DNA of 5,905 nucleotides from Acetobacteraceae bacterium. GTDB taxonomy: Bacteria > Pseudomonadota > Alphaproteobacteria > Acetobacterales > Acetobacteraceae. The first letter of the stretch is position 1, and each line of letters opens with the position of its first letter. The notes beneath the pieces were generated by a model. The model searched no databases and was not told the DNA's origin. It saw nothing but the letters and a program-made list of their open reading frames with translations. The stretch covers positions 1 through 5,905 of the forward strand of contig JAIYAI010000802.1 of assembly GCA_027489135.1 (NCBI GenBank), read 5' to 3'. The position numbers and the translations under genes are program-made. This document shows, in pieces, positions 1 to 5,254 of this stretch.

Positions 1-571
1 AGTATTCCACCGCCGAGCAGACATTGTTGGCGACGTAGAGGCTCTGCAGGTCGTTCGAGCCGACGATGATGACCTTCTGGCACATGTCGCGGGCGATCGG
101 CAGGCCGAAGCCGCCGCAGACCACGTCGCCCAGGAAGTCGAGCAGCACGTAGTCGAAGTCCCAGCGATGGAAGCCCAGCTTCTCCAGCAGCTCGAAGCCG
201 TGGATGATGCCGCGCCCGCCGCAGCCGCGGCCGACCTCGGGCCCACCGAGCTCCATGGCGAAGACGCCGTCGCGCTTGAAGCAGACATCGCCGATCGAAA
301 CCGGCTCGCCCGCCGCCTTCTTGCGCGACGAGGTCTCGATGATCGTGGGGCAGGACTTGCCGCCGAAGAGCAGGCTGGTCGTGTCGCTCTTCGGGTCGCA
401 GCCGATGAGCAGCACGCGCTTGCCCTGCTGCGCCATCATGTAGCTGAGGTTCGCCAGGGTGAAGGACTTGCCGATGCCGCCCTTGCCGTAGATCGCGATG
501 ATCTGCGTCTTCGGCGCGGGGGCCGAGGCGTTCGGGGTCTGGGGATCGGGCCGGCCAACGGGCGCATTCAT
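1..571 (-). CDS. bchX: BchX, chlorophyllide a reductase iron protein (3' end cut by window edge)
   Basis: Fe-protein subunit of chlorophyllide a oxidoreductase, the nitrogenase-like enzyme that reduces ring B on the way to bacteriochlorophyll a. As known for NifH/BchL/BchX, a homodimer hydrolyses ATP and passes electrons to BchYZ. The first 190 residues are visible; the family is usually about 330, so the C-terminal part lies outside the window. I translated it by hand. Seen: a Pro/Ala-rich N-terminal extension (1-22), P-loop GKGGIGKS (29-36), GCDPKSDTT (57-65), and the two 4Fe-4S ligand cysteines in GRGCGGRG (Cys117) and DVVCGGFG (Cys152). The ATG (571-569) overlaps the bchC stop as ATGA, so translation is probably coupled. 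A GGAG lies 9 nt upstream (581-584). The start is supported by this overlap and by the lack of any longer in-frame reading needed. bchY and bchZ would be expected beyond the left edge. Confidence 0.96.
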   Translation of the reverse strand, partial: MNAPVGRPDPQTPNASAPAPKTQIIAIYGKGGIGKSFTLANLSYMMAQQGKRVLLIGCDPKSDTTSLLFGGKSCPTIIETSSRKKAAGEPVSIGDVCFKRDGVFAMELGGPEVGRGCGGRGIIHGFELLEKLGFHRWDFDYVLLDFLGDVVCGGFGLPIARDMCQKVIIVGSNDLQSLYVANNVCSAVEY

Positions 572-1503
572 GCGTGATGTCTCCAGTCCAGGACCATCTT
601 GAGGCAGGCCGGGTCGGTGAAGGCGGTGCGATAGGCGTCGGGCGCTGCCGCCGCCTGCTCGCGGTGCGTGATCAGTCCGCGCAGGCAGAGCTTGCCGGCG
701 CTGATCAGCGCGTTGACGGCGACCAGATCCTCGGCATGCCATTCCGCGGCGACGCGGATCCGCGCCTCCCGCATGAAGGCCGGCGCGAAGGCGAACTGCA
801 GCGGCGCGGCGTAGAAGCCGGCCAGCACGACCTCCCCACCCGGGGCGAGGCGCGCGATCAGCGCATCCAGCAACTCGGCGTCGCCGGAGGCGTCGTAGAT
901 CGAGGCGTAGTCGCAGCGCGTATCGAGGGCGGGGTCGATGACCTGGTAGCCATCGGCGCCGCCGGCGCGATCGGCGTTGCGTTCCCACACCGTCGGCGGC
1001 GGCGCGCCCCGGGCGATGGCGATGCGCGCCAGCAACCGCCCCAGCACGCCATGGCCGATGATCAGGTCGGGCTGCTTTCCGGCGACGCTCGCATGCCAGG
1101 CCGTCGCCGCCAGGGCGAGCAGCACGCCGCGATCCTCGAGTGATTCGTCGATGGGCGTGACGCGGGCGCCGGGCACGACCAGGCGCTTCGCCGCCCCGCC
1201 GAAGAGGCCCCGCACCGCGCCGAAGCAGCGTGCGCCGGGGACGAAGACGCGCTCGCCGACACTGCGGCCCGCATCGGGTCCCGCAATGGCCACGCGACCG
1301 ACGGTCTCGTAGCCCGGCACCAGCGGATACCCCATGCACGGGAAGTGCGGCATGCGGCCGGACCAGAGCAGGCGCTCCGTCCCGGTGCTGATGCCGCTCC
1401 ACTCCACATCGACCACGACGTCGCCCGCTCCGGGCGCCACCAGGTCGAGACGGCTGAGTTCCATCTGTTCCGGCTGCTTCAGCAGTACCGCGACTGTGTC
1501 CAC
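568..1503 (-). CDS. bchC: BchC, bacteriochlorophyllide a dehydrogenase
   Basis: NAD-dependent dehydrogenase that oxidises the C3 1-hydroxyethyl group of (bacterio)chlorophyllide to the acetyl group of bacteriochlorophyll a, a late cytoplasmic step. The 311-residue protein resembles medium-chain (zinc-alcohol-type) dehydrogenases: a GroES-like N-terminal half with GISTGTERLLWSG (37-49) and YPLVPGYETVGRV (59-71), then a Rossmann half with IGHGVLGRLLA (149-159), AGFYAAPLQFAFAP (228-241) and a C-terminal ITHR (278-281). It is shorter than typical alcohol dehydrogenases, as is usual for BchC. The start is GTG (1503-1501), chosen because GGGAGG sits 6 nt upstream and a promoter just beyond. It follows crtF by 97 bp and overlaps bchX by 4 bp. 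It has its own PpsR-type promoter and is probably also read through from crtEF. The assignment rests on motifs and on gene order, and is firm. Confidence 0.96.
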   Translation of the reverse strand: MDTVAVLLKQPEQMELSRLDLVAPGAGDVVVDVEWSGISTGTERLLWSGRMPHFPCMGYPLVPGYETVGRVAIAGPDAGRSVGERVFVPGARCFGAVRGLFGGAAKRLVVPGARVTPIDESLEDRGVLLALAATAWHASVAGKQPDLIIGHGVLGRLLARIAIARGAPPPTVWERNADRAGGADGYQVIDPALDTRCDYASIYDASGDAELLDALIARLAPGGEVVLAGFYAAPLQFAFAPAFMREARIRVAAEWHAEDLVAVNALISAGKLCLRGLITHREQAAAAPDAYRTAFTDPACLKMVLDWRHHA

Positions 1504-1509
1504 GCCGCG

Positions 1510-1515
1510 CCTCCC
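1510..1515 (-). promoter_or_regulatory. Ribosome binding site of bchC
   Basis: GGGAGG read on the minus strand, with a 6-nt spacer to the GTG at 1503-1501. It decides the non-ATG start of bchC, since no in-frame ATG lies near by. The next in-frame ATG is codon 14, which would remove the conserved first beta strand. Confidence 0.75.
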
Positions 1516-1529
1516 GCCGCATTTACAAG

Positions 1530-1547
1530 TGTCAGTCTAGAAGGACA
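1530..1547 (-). promoter_or_regulatory. PpsR/CrtJ site overlapping the bchC -10 box
   Basis: Plus-strand TGTCAGTCTAGAAGGACA is an exact match to the TGT-N12-ACA consensus of PpsR/CrtJ, the redox- and light-responsive repressor of photosynthesis genes. On the minus strand it contains the likely -10 box TAGACT. It is 8 bp from the next site. Binding is inferred from the motif only. Confidence 0.88.
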
Positions 1548-1561
1548 CAGCATACTGTCAA
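1534..1561 (-). promoter_or_regulatory. Sigma-70-type promoter of bchC
   Basis: On the minus strand, TTGACA (plus-strand bases 1556-1561) is a perfect -35 hexamer. It is followed after 16 nt by TAGACT (1534-1539), 4 of 6 matches to TATAAT. Transcription would start near 1527, giving a leader of roughly 25 nt that holds the GGGAGG ribosome site. Both hexamers lie inside PpsR-type palindromes, so repressor and RNA polymerase should compete. The -10 is imperfect and the start point has not been measured. Confidence 0.7.
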
Positions 1562-1573
1562 GCCAAACTGACA
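1556..1573 (-). promoter_or_regulatory. PpsR/CrtJ site overlapping the bchC -35 box
   Basis: Plus-strand TGTCAAGCCAAACTGACA is an exact TGT-N12-ACA palindrome with arms TGTCA/TGACA. Its minus-strand end is the TTGACA -35 box. With the site at 1530-1547 it forms a pair separated by exactly 8 bp, the spacing known for cooperative CrtJ binding at the Rhodobacter capsulatus bchC promoter. Confidence 0.88.
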
Positions 1574-1593
1574 TCTCAGGATAAACGGACAAG

Positions 1594-1610
1594 CGCGGTG
1601 TCAGACCGCG
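1594..1610 (-). other. Small hairpin spanning the crtF stop codon
   Basis: CGCGGT (1594-1599) pairs with ACCGCG (1605-1610) around a 5-nt loop, with the crtF TGA at 1603-1601 overlapping the loop. On the minus strand it is followed by a moderately T-rich stretch rather than a clean T run, so it is at most a weak terminator. It could protect the crtEF message 3' end while still allowing readthrough into bchC. Function is inferred. Confidence 0.3.
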
Positions 1611-2773
1611 TCGGCCAGCAGCACGCGCACCAGCAGCGGCGTGCGCGTCGGCCTCTCGCGCGGCGGGGCGAAGCCGGCCTCGGCCAGCATCCCGGCCAGC
1701 TCGGCCGCGGTGCGCGGCCGGCCGCTGCCCATGGCCAGCAGGTACATGCCGAAATAGGCGCCCCCCACGGGCTCGGCGCCCGGGGTCGCGGACATCGGCT
1801 CGGCGATCATCAGGGTGCCGCCAGGCGGCAGCGCGGCCCGGGCAGCGCGCAGGATGCGCATCACCGCGCCGTCGTCGTGGTCGTGCACCACGCGCACCAG
1901 GGAGACCGTGTCCGCCAGCCCCGCCGGCGGCCCGCCGTCAAGGAAGCTGCCGCCGATGCAGCGCGCCCTTCCCCCGAGTCCCGCGGCCGCGAATCGGGCC
2001 TCCGCCCTGGCCGCGACGGGCGGCAGGTCGAAGAGGACGAGGTCGAGCTTCGGGTGCCGCGCAGCCACGGCGCGCAGGAAGCTGCCATCGCCGCCGCCCA
2101 TGTCGATCAGGCCGCGCCGCGCCCCGAGTCCCGGCCAGGCGTCCAGCACCTCCGCCGCGATGAAGGCCTGGGACGCCGCCATCAGCGCCGTGTAGTCGCC
2201 GACATCGCCGGGCTGCAGCGCATCCGGCGCGTCGGCCCGGGCATAGGCCCAGTAGCGGGCGAGTTCCGTGTCCTCGCTCGGCCCGCGGCGCAGCAGCGCC
2301 AGCGGGTCGGCGAGATCGCGGTAGAGCATGGCGTGGTGCTCGACCATCGCCGTCAGCCCGTCATTGCCGATCATGGCCGCACCGAGCGTCGCCAGGCCCC
2401 AGCGCCCTTCGCTGCGGCCCTCGATCAGCCCGAGCGACTCGGCCGCGCGGAGAAGTGTCAGGGTGCCCTGACGGTCGAGGCCGATGCGCGGCGCGATCGC
2501 GCCGGCGTCCAGCGGCCCCTCCCGGTGGAGCAGGTCGAAGAGCCTGACCCGCACGCAGGCGGCCAGCACCTGGGAATAGACGAAGCCGGCCGCGAGATCG
2601 AAGAGCGCGCGCGCCCGGCGCCGGGCCAGCGGCCGGGTCAGCGGGAAACGCGCCGCCCAGTCGCGGAAGCGCGGGTCGCCCACCAGCCGGTCCCGAAGCC
2701 CGAGCAGGCGGTCGCGCAAGCTGCGCGCCGCCCCTGTCTCGGGCGCCATCACGGGCGCCGCGGATCCGCTCAT
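1601..2773 (-). CDS. crtF: CrtF, hydroxyneurosporene-type carotenoid O-methyltransferase
   Basis: SAM-dependent methyltransferase that methylates the C1 hydroxyl of acyclic carotenoids to give methoxy carotenoids of the spheroidene or spirilloxanthin type; its substrate needs prior hydration by CrtC, not in this window. The 390 residues fit the family length. Seen: an N-terminal dimerisation/winged-helix region (about 50-135), SAM motif IDMGGGDGSF (223-232), acidic end of beta-2 at LVLFDLPPV (245-253), and VRVVHDHDD (293-301), whose His297 occupies the catalytic-base position of plant-type O-methyltransferases. PPGGTLMIAEPMS (316-328) follows. The ATG (2773-2771) lies 4 nt after the crtE stop with no strong ribosome site, which suggests coupling to crtE. 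Without context the fold could be another small-molecule O-methyltransferase, but its place between crtE and bchC makes CrtF the best call. Confidence 0.94.
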   Translation of the reverse strand: MSGSAAPVMAPETGAARSLRDRLLGLRDRLVGDPRFRDWAARFPLTRPLARRRARALFDLAAGFVYSQVLAACVRVRLFDLLHREGPLDAGAIAPRIGLDRQGTLTLLRAAESLGLIEGRSEGRWGLATLGAAMIGNDGLTAMVEHHAMLYRDLADPLALLRRGPSEDTELARYWAYARADAPDALQPGDVGDYTALMAASQAFIAAEVLDAWPGLGARRGLIDMGGGDGSFLRAVAARHPKLDLVLFDLPPVAARAEARFAAAGLGGRARCIGGSFLDGGPPAGLADTVSLVRVVHDHDDGAVMRILRAARAALPPGGTLMIAEPMSATPGAEPVGGAYFGMYLLAMGSGRPRTAAELAGMLAEAGFAPPRERPTRTPLLVRVLLADAV

Positions 2774-2777
2774 CGCG

Positions 2778-3647
2778 TCAGGCGGCCCGCGCCGCGAGCT
2801 GGTGCGGCAGCAGCCGCCGCGCCTCCATCAGGATCAGCGCGCGGAGATCCCCGGCGCGCGGGCAGGGCGGGATGGACGCGACGGCGAGGCCCGCCAGCGT
2901 CTCCAGCCGCCTGACCGCACCGTCGAGCCCGAAAGCGGCGACGGCATTGGGCCGGCCATGCGCCGCGTCCTGCCCCACGGGCTTGCCGATCTCGTCCGGG
3001 TCGGAGACGGCGTCGCGGAGGTCGTCGGCGACCTGGTAGGCCTCGCCCAGCAGCTCGCCCAGCGCGCGCCAGGGCGCGTGCTCGAAGCCGCAGGCCGCGG
3101 CGCCGGCGATGGTGGCGGCGGCAAAGAGCGCGCCGGTCTTCTCCCGCTGGTAGACGGAGAGATCGACATTCTCCTCGCATTCCCAGGCCTGGCCGGCGAC
3201 GATGCCATGCGGCACGCCGACGGAGCCCGCGACGGTGGCGATCACCGCCGGCAGCCGCGCCGGCGTCGCCCCGGCGGCATCCGCCACAGCCTGGAAGGCG
3301 AGGACGATCAGCGCATCCCCGGCCAGCACCGCCAGCGGCTCGCCGAAGGCACGGTGCAGGGAGGGCTTGCCGCGCCGCGTATCCGCGTCGTCGAAGCAGG
3401 GCAGGTCGTCATGCACGAGCGAGGCGCAGTGCAGCAGTTCGATCGAGGCCGCGGCGGCATCGGCCAGTGCGGGGTTGTCGTCCCCGCAGGCGTGCGCGAC
3501 GGCGAGGCAGAGGCGGGGCCGGATCCGCGCGCCGCGGGGGAAGACGGCATAGCGCATGGCCTCCGCCAGGCGCGGCGGGGAGCCCCGGAGGTCGGCCCGG
3601 TCCACTGCGGCCGCGAGGGCCCGCTCGATGCGCGATACCGCGTCCAT
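2778..3647 (-). CDS. crtE: CrtE, geranylgeranyl diphosphate synthase
   Basis: Cytoplasmic trans-prenyltransferase that condenses isoprenyl diphosphates to the C20 GGPP used for carotenoids and for the bacteriochlorophyll side chain. 289 residues, normal length. Seen: GARIRPRL (39-46), which binds diphosphate; first aspartate-rich motif DDLPCFDDADTRRG (80-93) with the bacterial DDxxxxDD spacing; GQ at 152-153; KTG at 170-172; second aspartate-rich motif DDLRD (208-212) followed by GKPVGQDAAHGRPN (221-234), a form characteristic of CrtE in phototrophic Alphaproteobacteria. ATG at 3647-3645 with GGAGGG 6 nt upstream (3654-3659). It is the first gene of the crtEF-bchCX operon. The PpsR-type sites at 3664-3707 begin only 17 nt from the start codon, so repression under oxygen is likely. 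Confidence 0.95.
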   Translation of the reverse strand: MDAVSRIERALAAAVDRADLRGSPPRLAEAMRYAVFPRGARIRPRLCLAVAHACGDDNPALADAAAASIELLHCASLVHDDLPCFDDADTRRGKPSLHRAFGEPLAVLAGDALIVLAFQAVADAAGATPARLPAVIATVAGSVGVPHGIVAGQAWECEENVDLSVYQREKTGALFAAATIAGAAACGFEHAPWRALGELLGEAYQVADDLRDAVSDPDEIGKPVGQDAAHGRPNAVAAFGLDGAVRRLETLAGLAVASIPPCPRAGDLRALILMEARRLLPHQLAARAA

Positions 3648-3663
3648 GGGCCGCCCTCCGTTC

Positions 3664-3681
3664 TGTCCAGTTGACTTGTCA
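3664..3681 (-). promoter_or_regulatory. Degenerate PpsR/CrtJ site, proximal to crtE
   Basis: Plus-strand TGTCCAGTTGACTTGTCA keeps TGT at one end but has TCA instead of ACA at the other. It is reported because it lies exactly 8 bp from the perfect site at 3690-3707, repeating the geometry of the bchC promoter. It would lie where the crtE -10 box is expected. The minus strand offers only poor -10 candidates here, such as TCAACT (3 of 6), so the core promoter is not resolved. Confidence 0.55.
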
Positions 3682-3718
3682 GGACAAACTGTCAGCCAAT
3701 CCTGACAGTCAAGTCAAC
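3670..3718. repeat. Interrupted inverted repeat between crtE and the DUF2189 gene
   Basis: The left arm GTTGACTTGTCAGGA (3670-3684) is matched, reversed and complemented, by 3700-3718, which carries an extra 4 nt (TGAC on the minus strand) in the middle. The 15 nt between the arms (3685-3699) contain the start of the perfect PpsR site. The outer nine bases GTTGACTTG/CAAGTCAAC are perfectly paired, as is the inner TGTCAGGA/TCCTGACA. It contains several overlapping TGTC/GACA half-sites, including TTGTC-AG-GACAA at 3676-3687, so it probably arose from repressor sites rather than as a terminator. It has no T run. Confidence 0.6.
3690..3707. promoter_or_regulatory. PpsR/CrtJ site in the crtE / DUF2189 divergent region
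   Basis: TGTCAGCCAATCCTGACA matches TGT-N12-ACA exactly and has six-base perfect arms (TGTCAG/CTGACA). On the minus strand its end CTGACA, one base from TTGACA, may serve as the crtE -35. Because crtE and the plus-strand DUF2189 gene diverge from this region, a bound repressor could affect both. No convincing plus-strand promoter hexamers were found. Confidence 0.82.
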
Positions 3719-3742
3719 CGGAAAACCCCGCCGTCTCGCGCG

Positions 3743-3764
3743 TGCGTGACGCCTTGCGTGACGC
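3743..3764. repeat. Short tandem repeat TGCGTGACGC x2
   Basis: TGCGTGACGC occurs at 3743-3752 and again at 3755-3764, a 12-bp period with a CT spacer. It lies in the leader of the DUF2189 gene, about 80 bp before its start. It could be a tandem operator or just chance in GC-rich DNA. No known regulator is assigned. Confidence 0.4.
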
Positions 3765-3829
3765 GACCGGGCCTAGGCTCGGTCCAGCGGGGCCCTTGGG
3801 CAGTCCGCCCCTGGGCCGCCGCGCCAGCG

Positions 3830-3835
3830 AGGAGG
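3830..3835 (+). promoter_or_regulatory. Ribosome binding site of the DUF2189 gene
   Basis: A consensus AGGAGG with a 6-nt spacer before ATG at 3842. It fixes the start of the gene, because the same reading frame stays open far upstream (to 3467, antisense to crtE) without meaning. Confidence 0.85.
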
Positions 3836-3841
3836 CGGGCC

Positions 3842-4642
3842 ATGGCCACGCAGCGTGCCGGGACGACGCCCATGGGGCGTGCAGACGCATCGAACGAACC
3901 GGTCATCCTGCGCATCGGCATCGCGGAGGTGCGGGAGGCGCTGCGCCTCGGGATCGACGACTTCCTGGCGATCCCGACGCAGATCCTCTTCCTCGGGCTG
4001 ATCTACCCGCTGGTCGGCTTCGTCGCCGCGCGGGCGGCCTGGGGCGGCGACATCCTGCCCCTGCTCTATCCGATGGTGGCGGGGCTTTCGCTGATGGGAC
4101 CCGTGGTGGGGCTGGGGCTGACCGAACTCAGCCGGCGGCGGGAGAAGGGCTGGCATGTCACCTGGAGCGATGCGCTGCGCGTCGTGCGCTCGCCGGCGAT
4201 CGGCGCGATCATCGGCCTCGCGCTGATCCTGACGGCGACCTTCCTGGCCTGGCTGGTGGCGGCGCAGATGCTCTGGCGGGCGACGATGGGGTCGGTGCAG
4301 CCGGAGAGCATCGGCGTGCTGCTGCGCGACGTCTTCGACACGCCGGCGGGGTGGCGCCTGCTGCTGCTGGGGAACCTGGCGGGCTTCGTCTTCGCGGCCT
4401 GGGTGCTGGCGATCAGCGTGGTGACCTACCCGATGCTGCTCGACCGGCCGGTCGGGCTGGGCACGGCGATCCGCACCTCGCTGCGCGCCTGTGCGGCCAA
4501 TCCGGGGCCGGTCGCGCTCTGGAGGCTGATCGTGGCGGCGGGGCTGCTGCTGGGCTGCGTACCGGCCTTCGTGGGGCTCGCCGTGGTGATGCCGGTGCTG
4601 GCGCATGCAAGCTGGCACCTGTACCGGCGGATGGTTCAGTAG
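3842..4642 (+). CDS. DUF2189-family multi-pass membrane protein
   Basis: Predicted inner-membrane protein of 266 residues, of the uncharacterised DUF2189 family; biochemical role unknown. Seen: a soluble N-terminus (1-40), hydrophobic segments at about 41-63, 70-94, 119-142, 172-200 and 225-258 (the last long enough to cross twice), and family-like motifs: GLSLMGPVVGLGLTELSRRRE (81-101), SVVTYPMLLDRPV (192-204), TSLRACAANPGPVALWRLI (212-230) and VMPVLAHASWHLYRRM (249-264). There is no signal peptide, cofactor motif or cysteine pair. It is the only plus-strand gene. It diverges from crtE across a PpsR-type region and overlaps the end of convergent bchJ by 7 bp. A part in pigment-protein or membrane assembly is possible from context alone. 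Family recognition is from memory of the motif pattern. Confidence 0.87.
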   Translation: MATQRAGTTPMGRADASNEPVILRIGIAEVREALRLGIDDFLAIPTQILFLGLIYPLVGFVAARAAWGGDILPLLYPMVAGLSLMGPVVGLGLTELSRRREKGWHVTWSDALRVVRSPAIGAIIGLALILTATFLAWLVAAQMLWRATMGSVQPESIGVLLRDVFDTPAGWRLLLLGNLAGFVFAAWVLAISVVTYPMLLDRPVGLGTAIRTSLRACAANPGPVALWRLIVAAGLLLGCVPAFVGLAVVMPVLAHASWHLYRRMVQ

Positions 4643-5247
4643 CGGATCTCGAAGACGCAGGCCGGGGCGCCCAGCGCGCTGCACGCCGTCTCCACGACGC
4701 GGGTGCGGCGCGCGACGAGGGCCTGGAACAGCCGCTGCAGCGTCGCGGCGAAATAGGCACAGGCCGGCGACGCGGTGCGCGCGCCGCGGCAGAGCGGGCA
4801 GCCCGAAATGGTGAGGCGCGCCGGGCGGCCGGCTTCGGCGTGGAAGGCGCCGCTGCCGGAGAAGGTCCAGGAATGCCGGCCGATCGCGCCGAGCAACACC
4901 CGCGCCGCGATCCGCGCCGGGATGACCCGCAGCACCGCCTGCAGGGGCCTCGGGATGCGGTGCGCCAGCAGGTAGTCGCCGGTCAGCCGCCCTGCTTCCG
5001 CGCCGATTCGCGCGGCGCCGTCCTCGCCCAGGCGGGCGCGAAGCGCGGCGTGCAGGCGGGTGACGTCGCCCTCCGCCACCATCCGCTCCGGCGGGGTGGC
5101 GAGGTGGCGGCCGAGGTCCGCCTCGGCGAAGAGGGCGAGCACCGCATCCTCCCCCGCCGCCGCCCGCATCGCCTCGGCGACGCGGGTGACGGCGTTGGGG
5201 CCGATCCGGGCGCCCGCTTCGGGCGGTGCGTGCAGGCCGCCGTCCAC
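4636..5247 (-). CDS. bchJ: BchJ, V4R-domain bacteriochlorophyll biosynthesis protein
   Basis: BchJ was first named a 4-vinyl reductase of divinyl-protochlorophyllide. The true vinyl reductases are now known to be other proteins (BciA/BciB, and chlorophyllide a reductase itself in some species), so an accessory or substrate-handling role is more likely. 203 residues with this start. Seen: ARIGPNAVTRVAEAM near the N-terminus (13-27) and a C-terminal V4R domain (about 125-203) with GRHSWTFSGSGAF (123-135) and five cysteines at 150, 153 (GCPLC), 163, 189 and 197 (ACSALGAPAC), in the pattern thought to bind metal. The GTG start at 5247-5245 is chosen because it is the first start after the bchE stop (7-nt gap) and has GAGGGG, overlapping that stop, just upstream with a short 3-nt spacer. 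The frame stays open upstream to 5319, but that part is antisense-free shadow of bchE. Translation is probably coupled to bchE. The start is less certain than the gene. Confidence 0.9.
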   Translation of the reverse strand: MDGGLHAPPEAGARIGPNAVTRVAEAMRAAAGEDAVLALFAEADLGRHLATPPERMVAEGDVTRLHAALRARLGEDGAARIGAEAGRLTGDYLLAHRIPRPLQAVLRVIPARIAARVLLGAIGRHSWTFSGSGAFHAEAGRPARLTISGCPLCRGARTASPACAYFAATLQRLFQALVARRTRVVETACSALGAPACVFEIRY

Positions 5248-5254
5248 GCGCCCC

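Noticed and set aside
1598..2914. 438-codon open frame on the plus strand antisense to crtF
   Set aside because: Its translation is Arg/Ala/Gln-rich low complexity without family motifs. crtF on the other strand has full catalytic motifs. Long antisense frames are expected in very GC-rich DNA.
2802..3674. 290-codon plus-strand open frame antisense to crtE
   Set aside because: It is a shadow of crtE, whose two aspartate-rich motifs and ribosome site are clear. It also runs into the repressor-site region.
3670..3718. Inverted repeat read as a transcription terminator
   Set aside because: It lies between divergent gene starts, has no T run on either strand, and is built of TGTC/GACA repressor half-sites.
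3467..3841. Upstream extension of the DUF2189 frame by 125 codons
   Set aside because: The extension is antisense to crtE and covers the control region. AGGAGG sits 6 nt before the ATG at 3842, and the family-like sequence begins after that ATG.
4636..5247. BchJ called as the 4-vinyl reductase
   Set aside because: The original name rests on older mutant data. Later work assigns the reaction to other enzymes, so a V4R-domain accessory role is the safer description.
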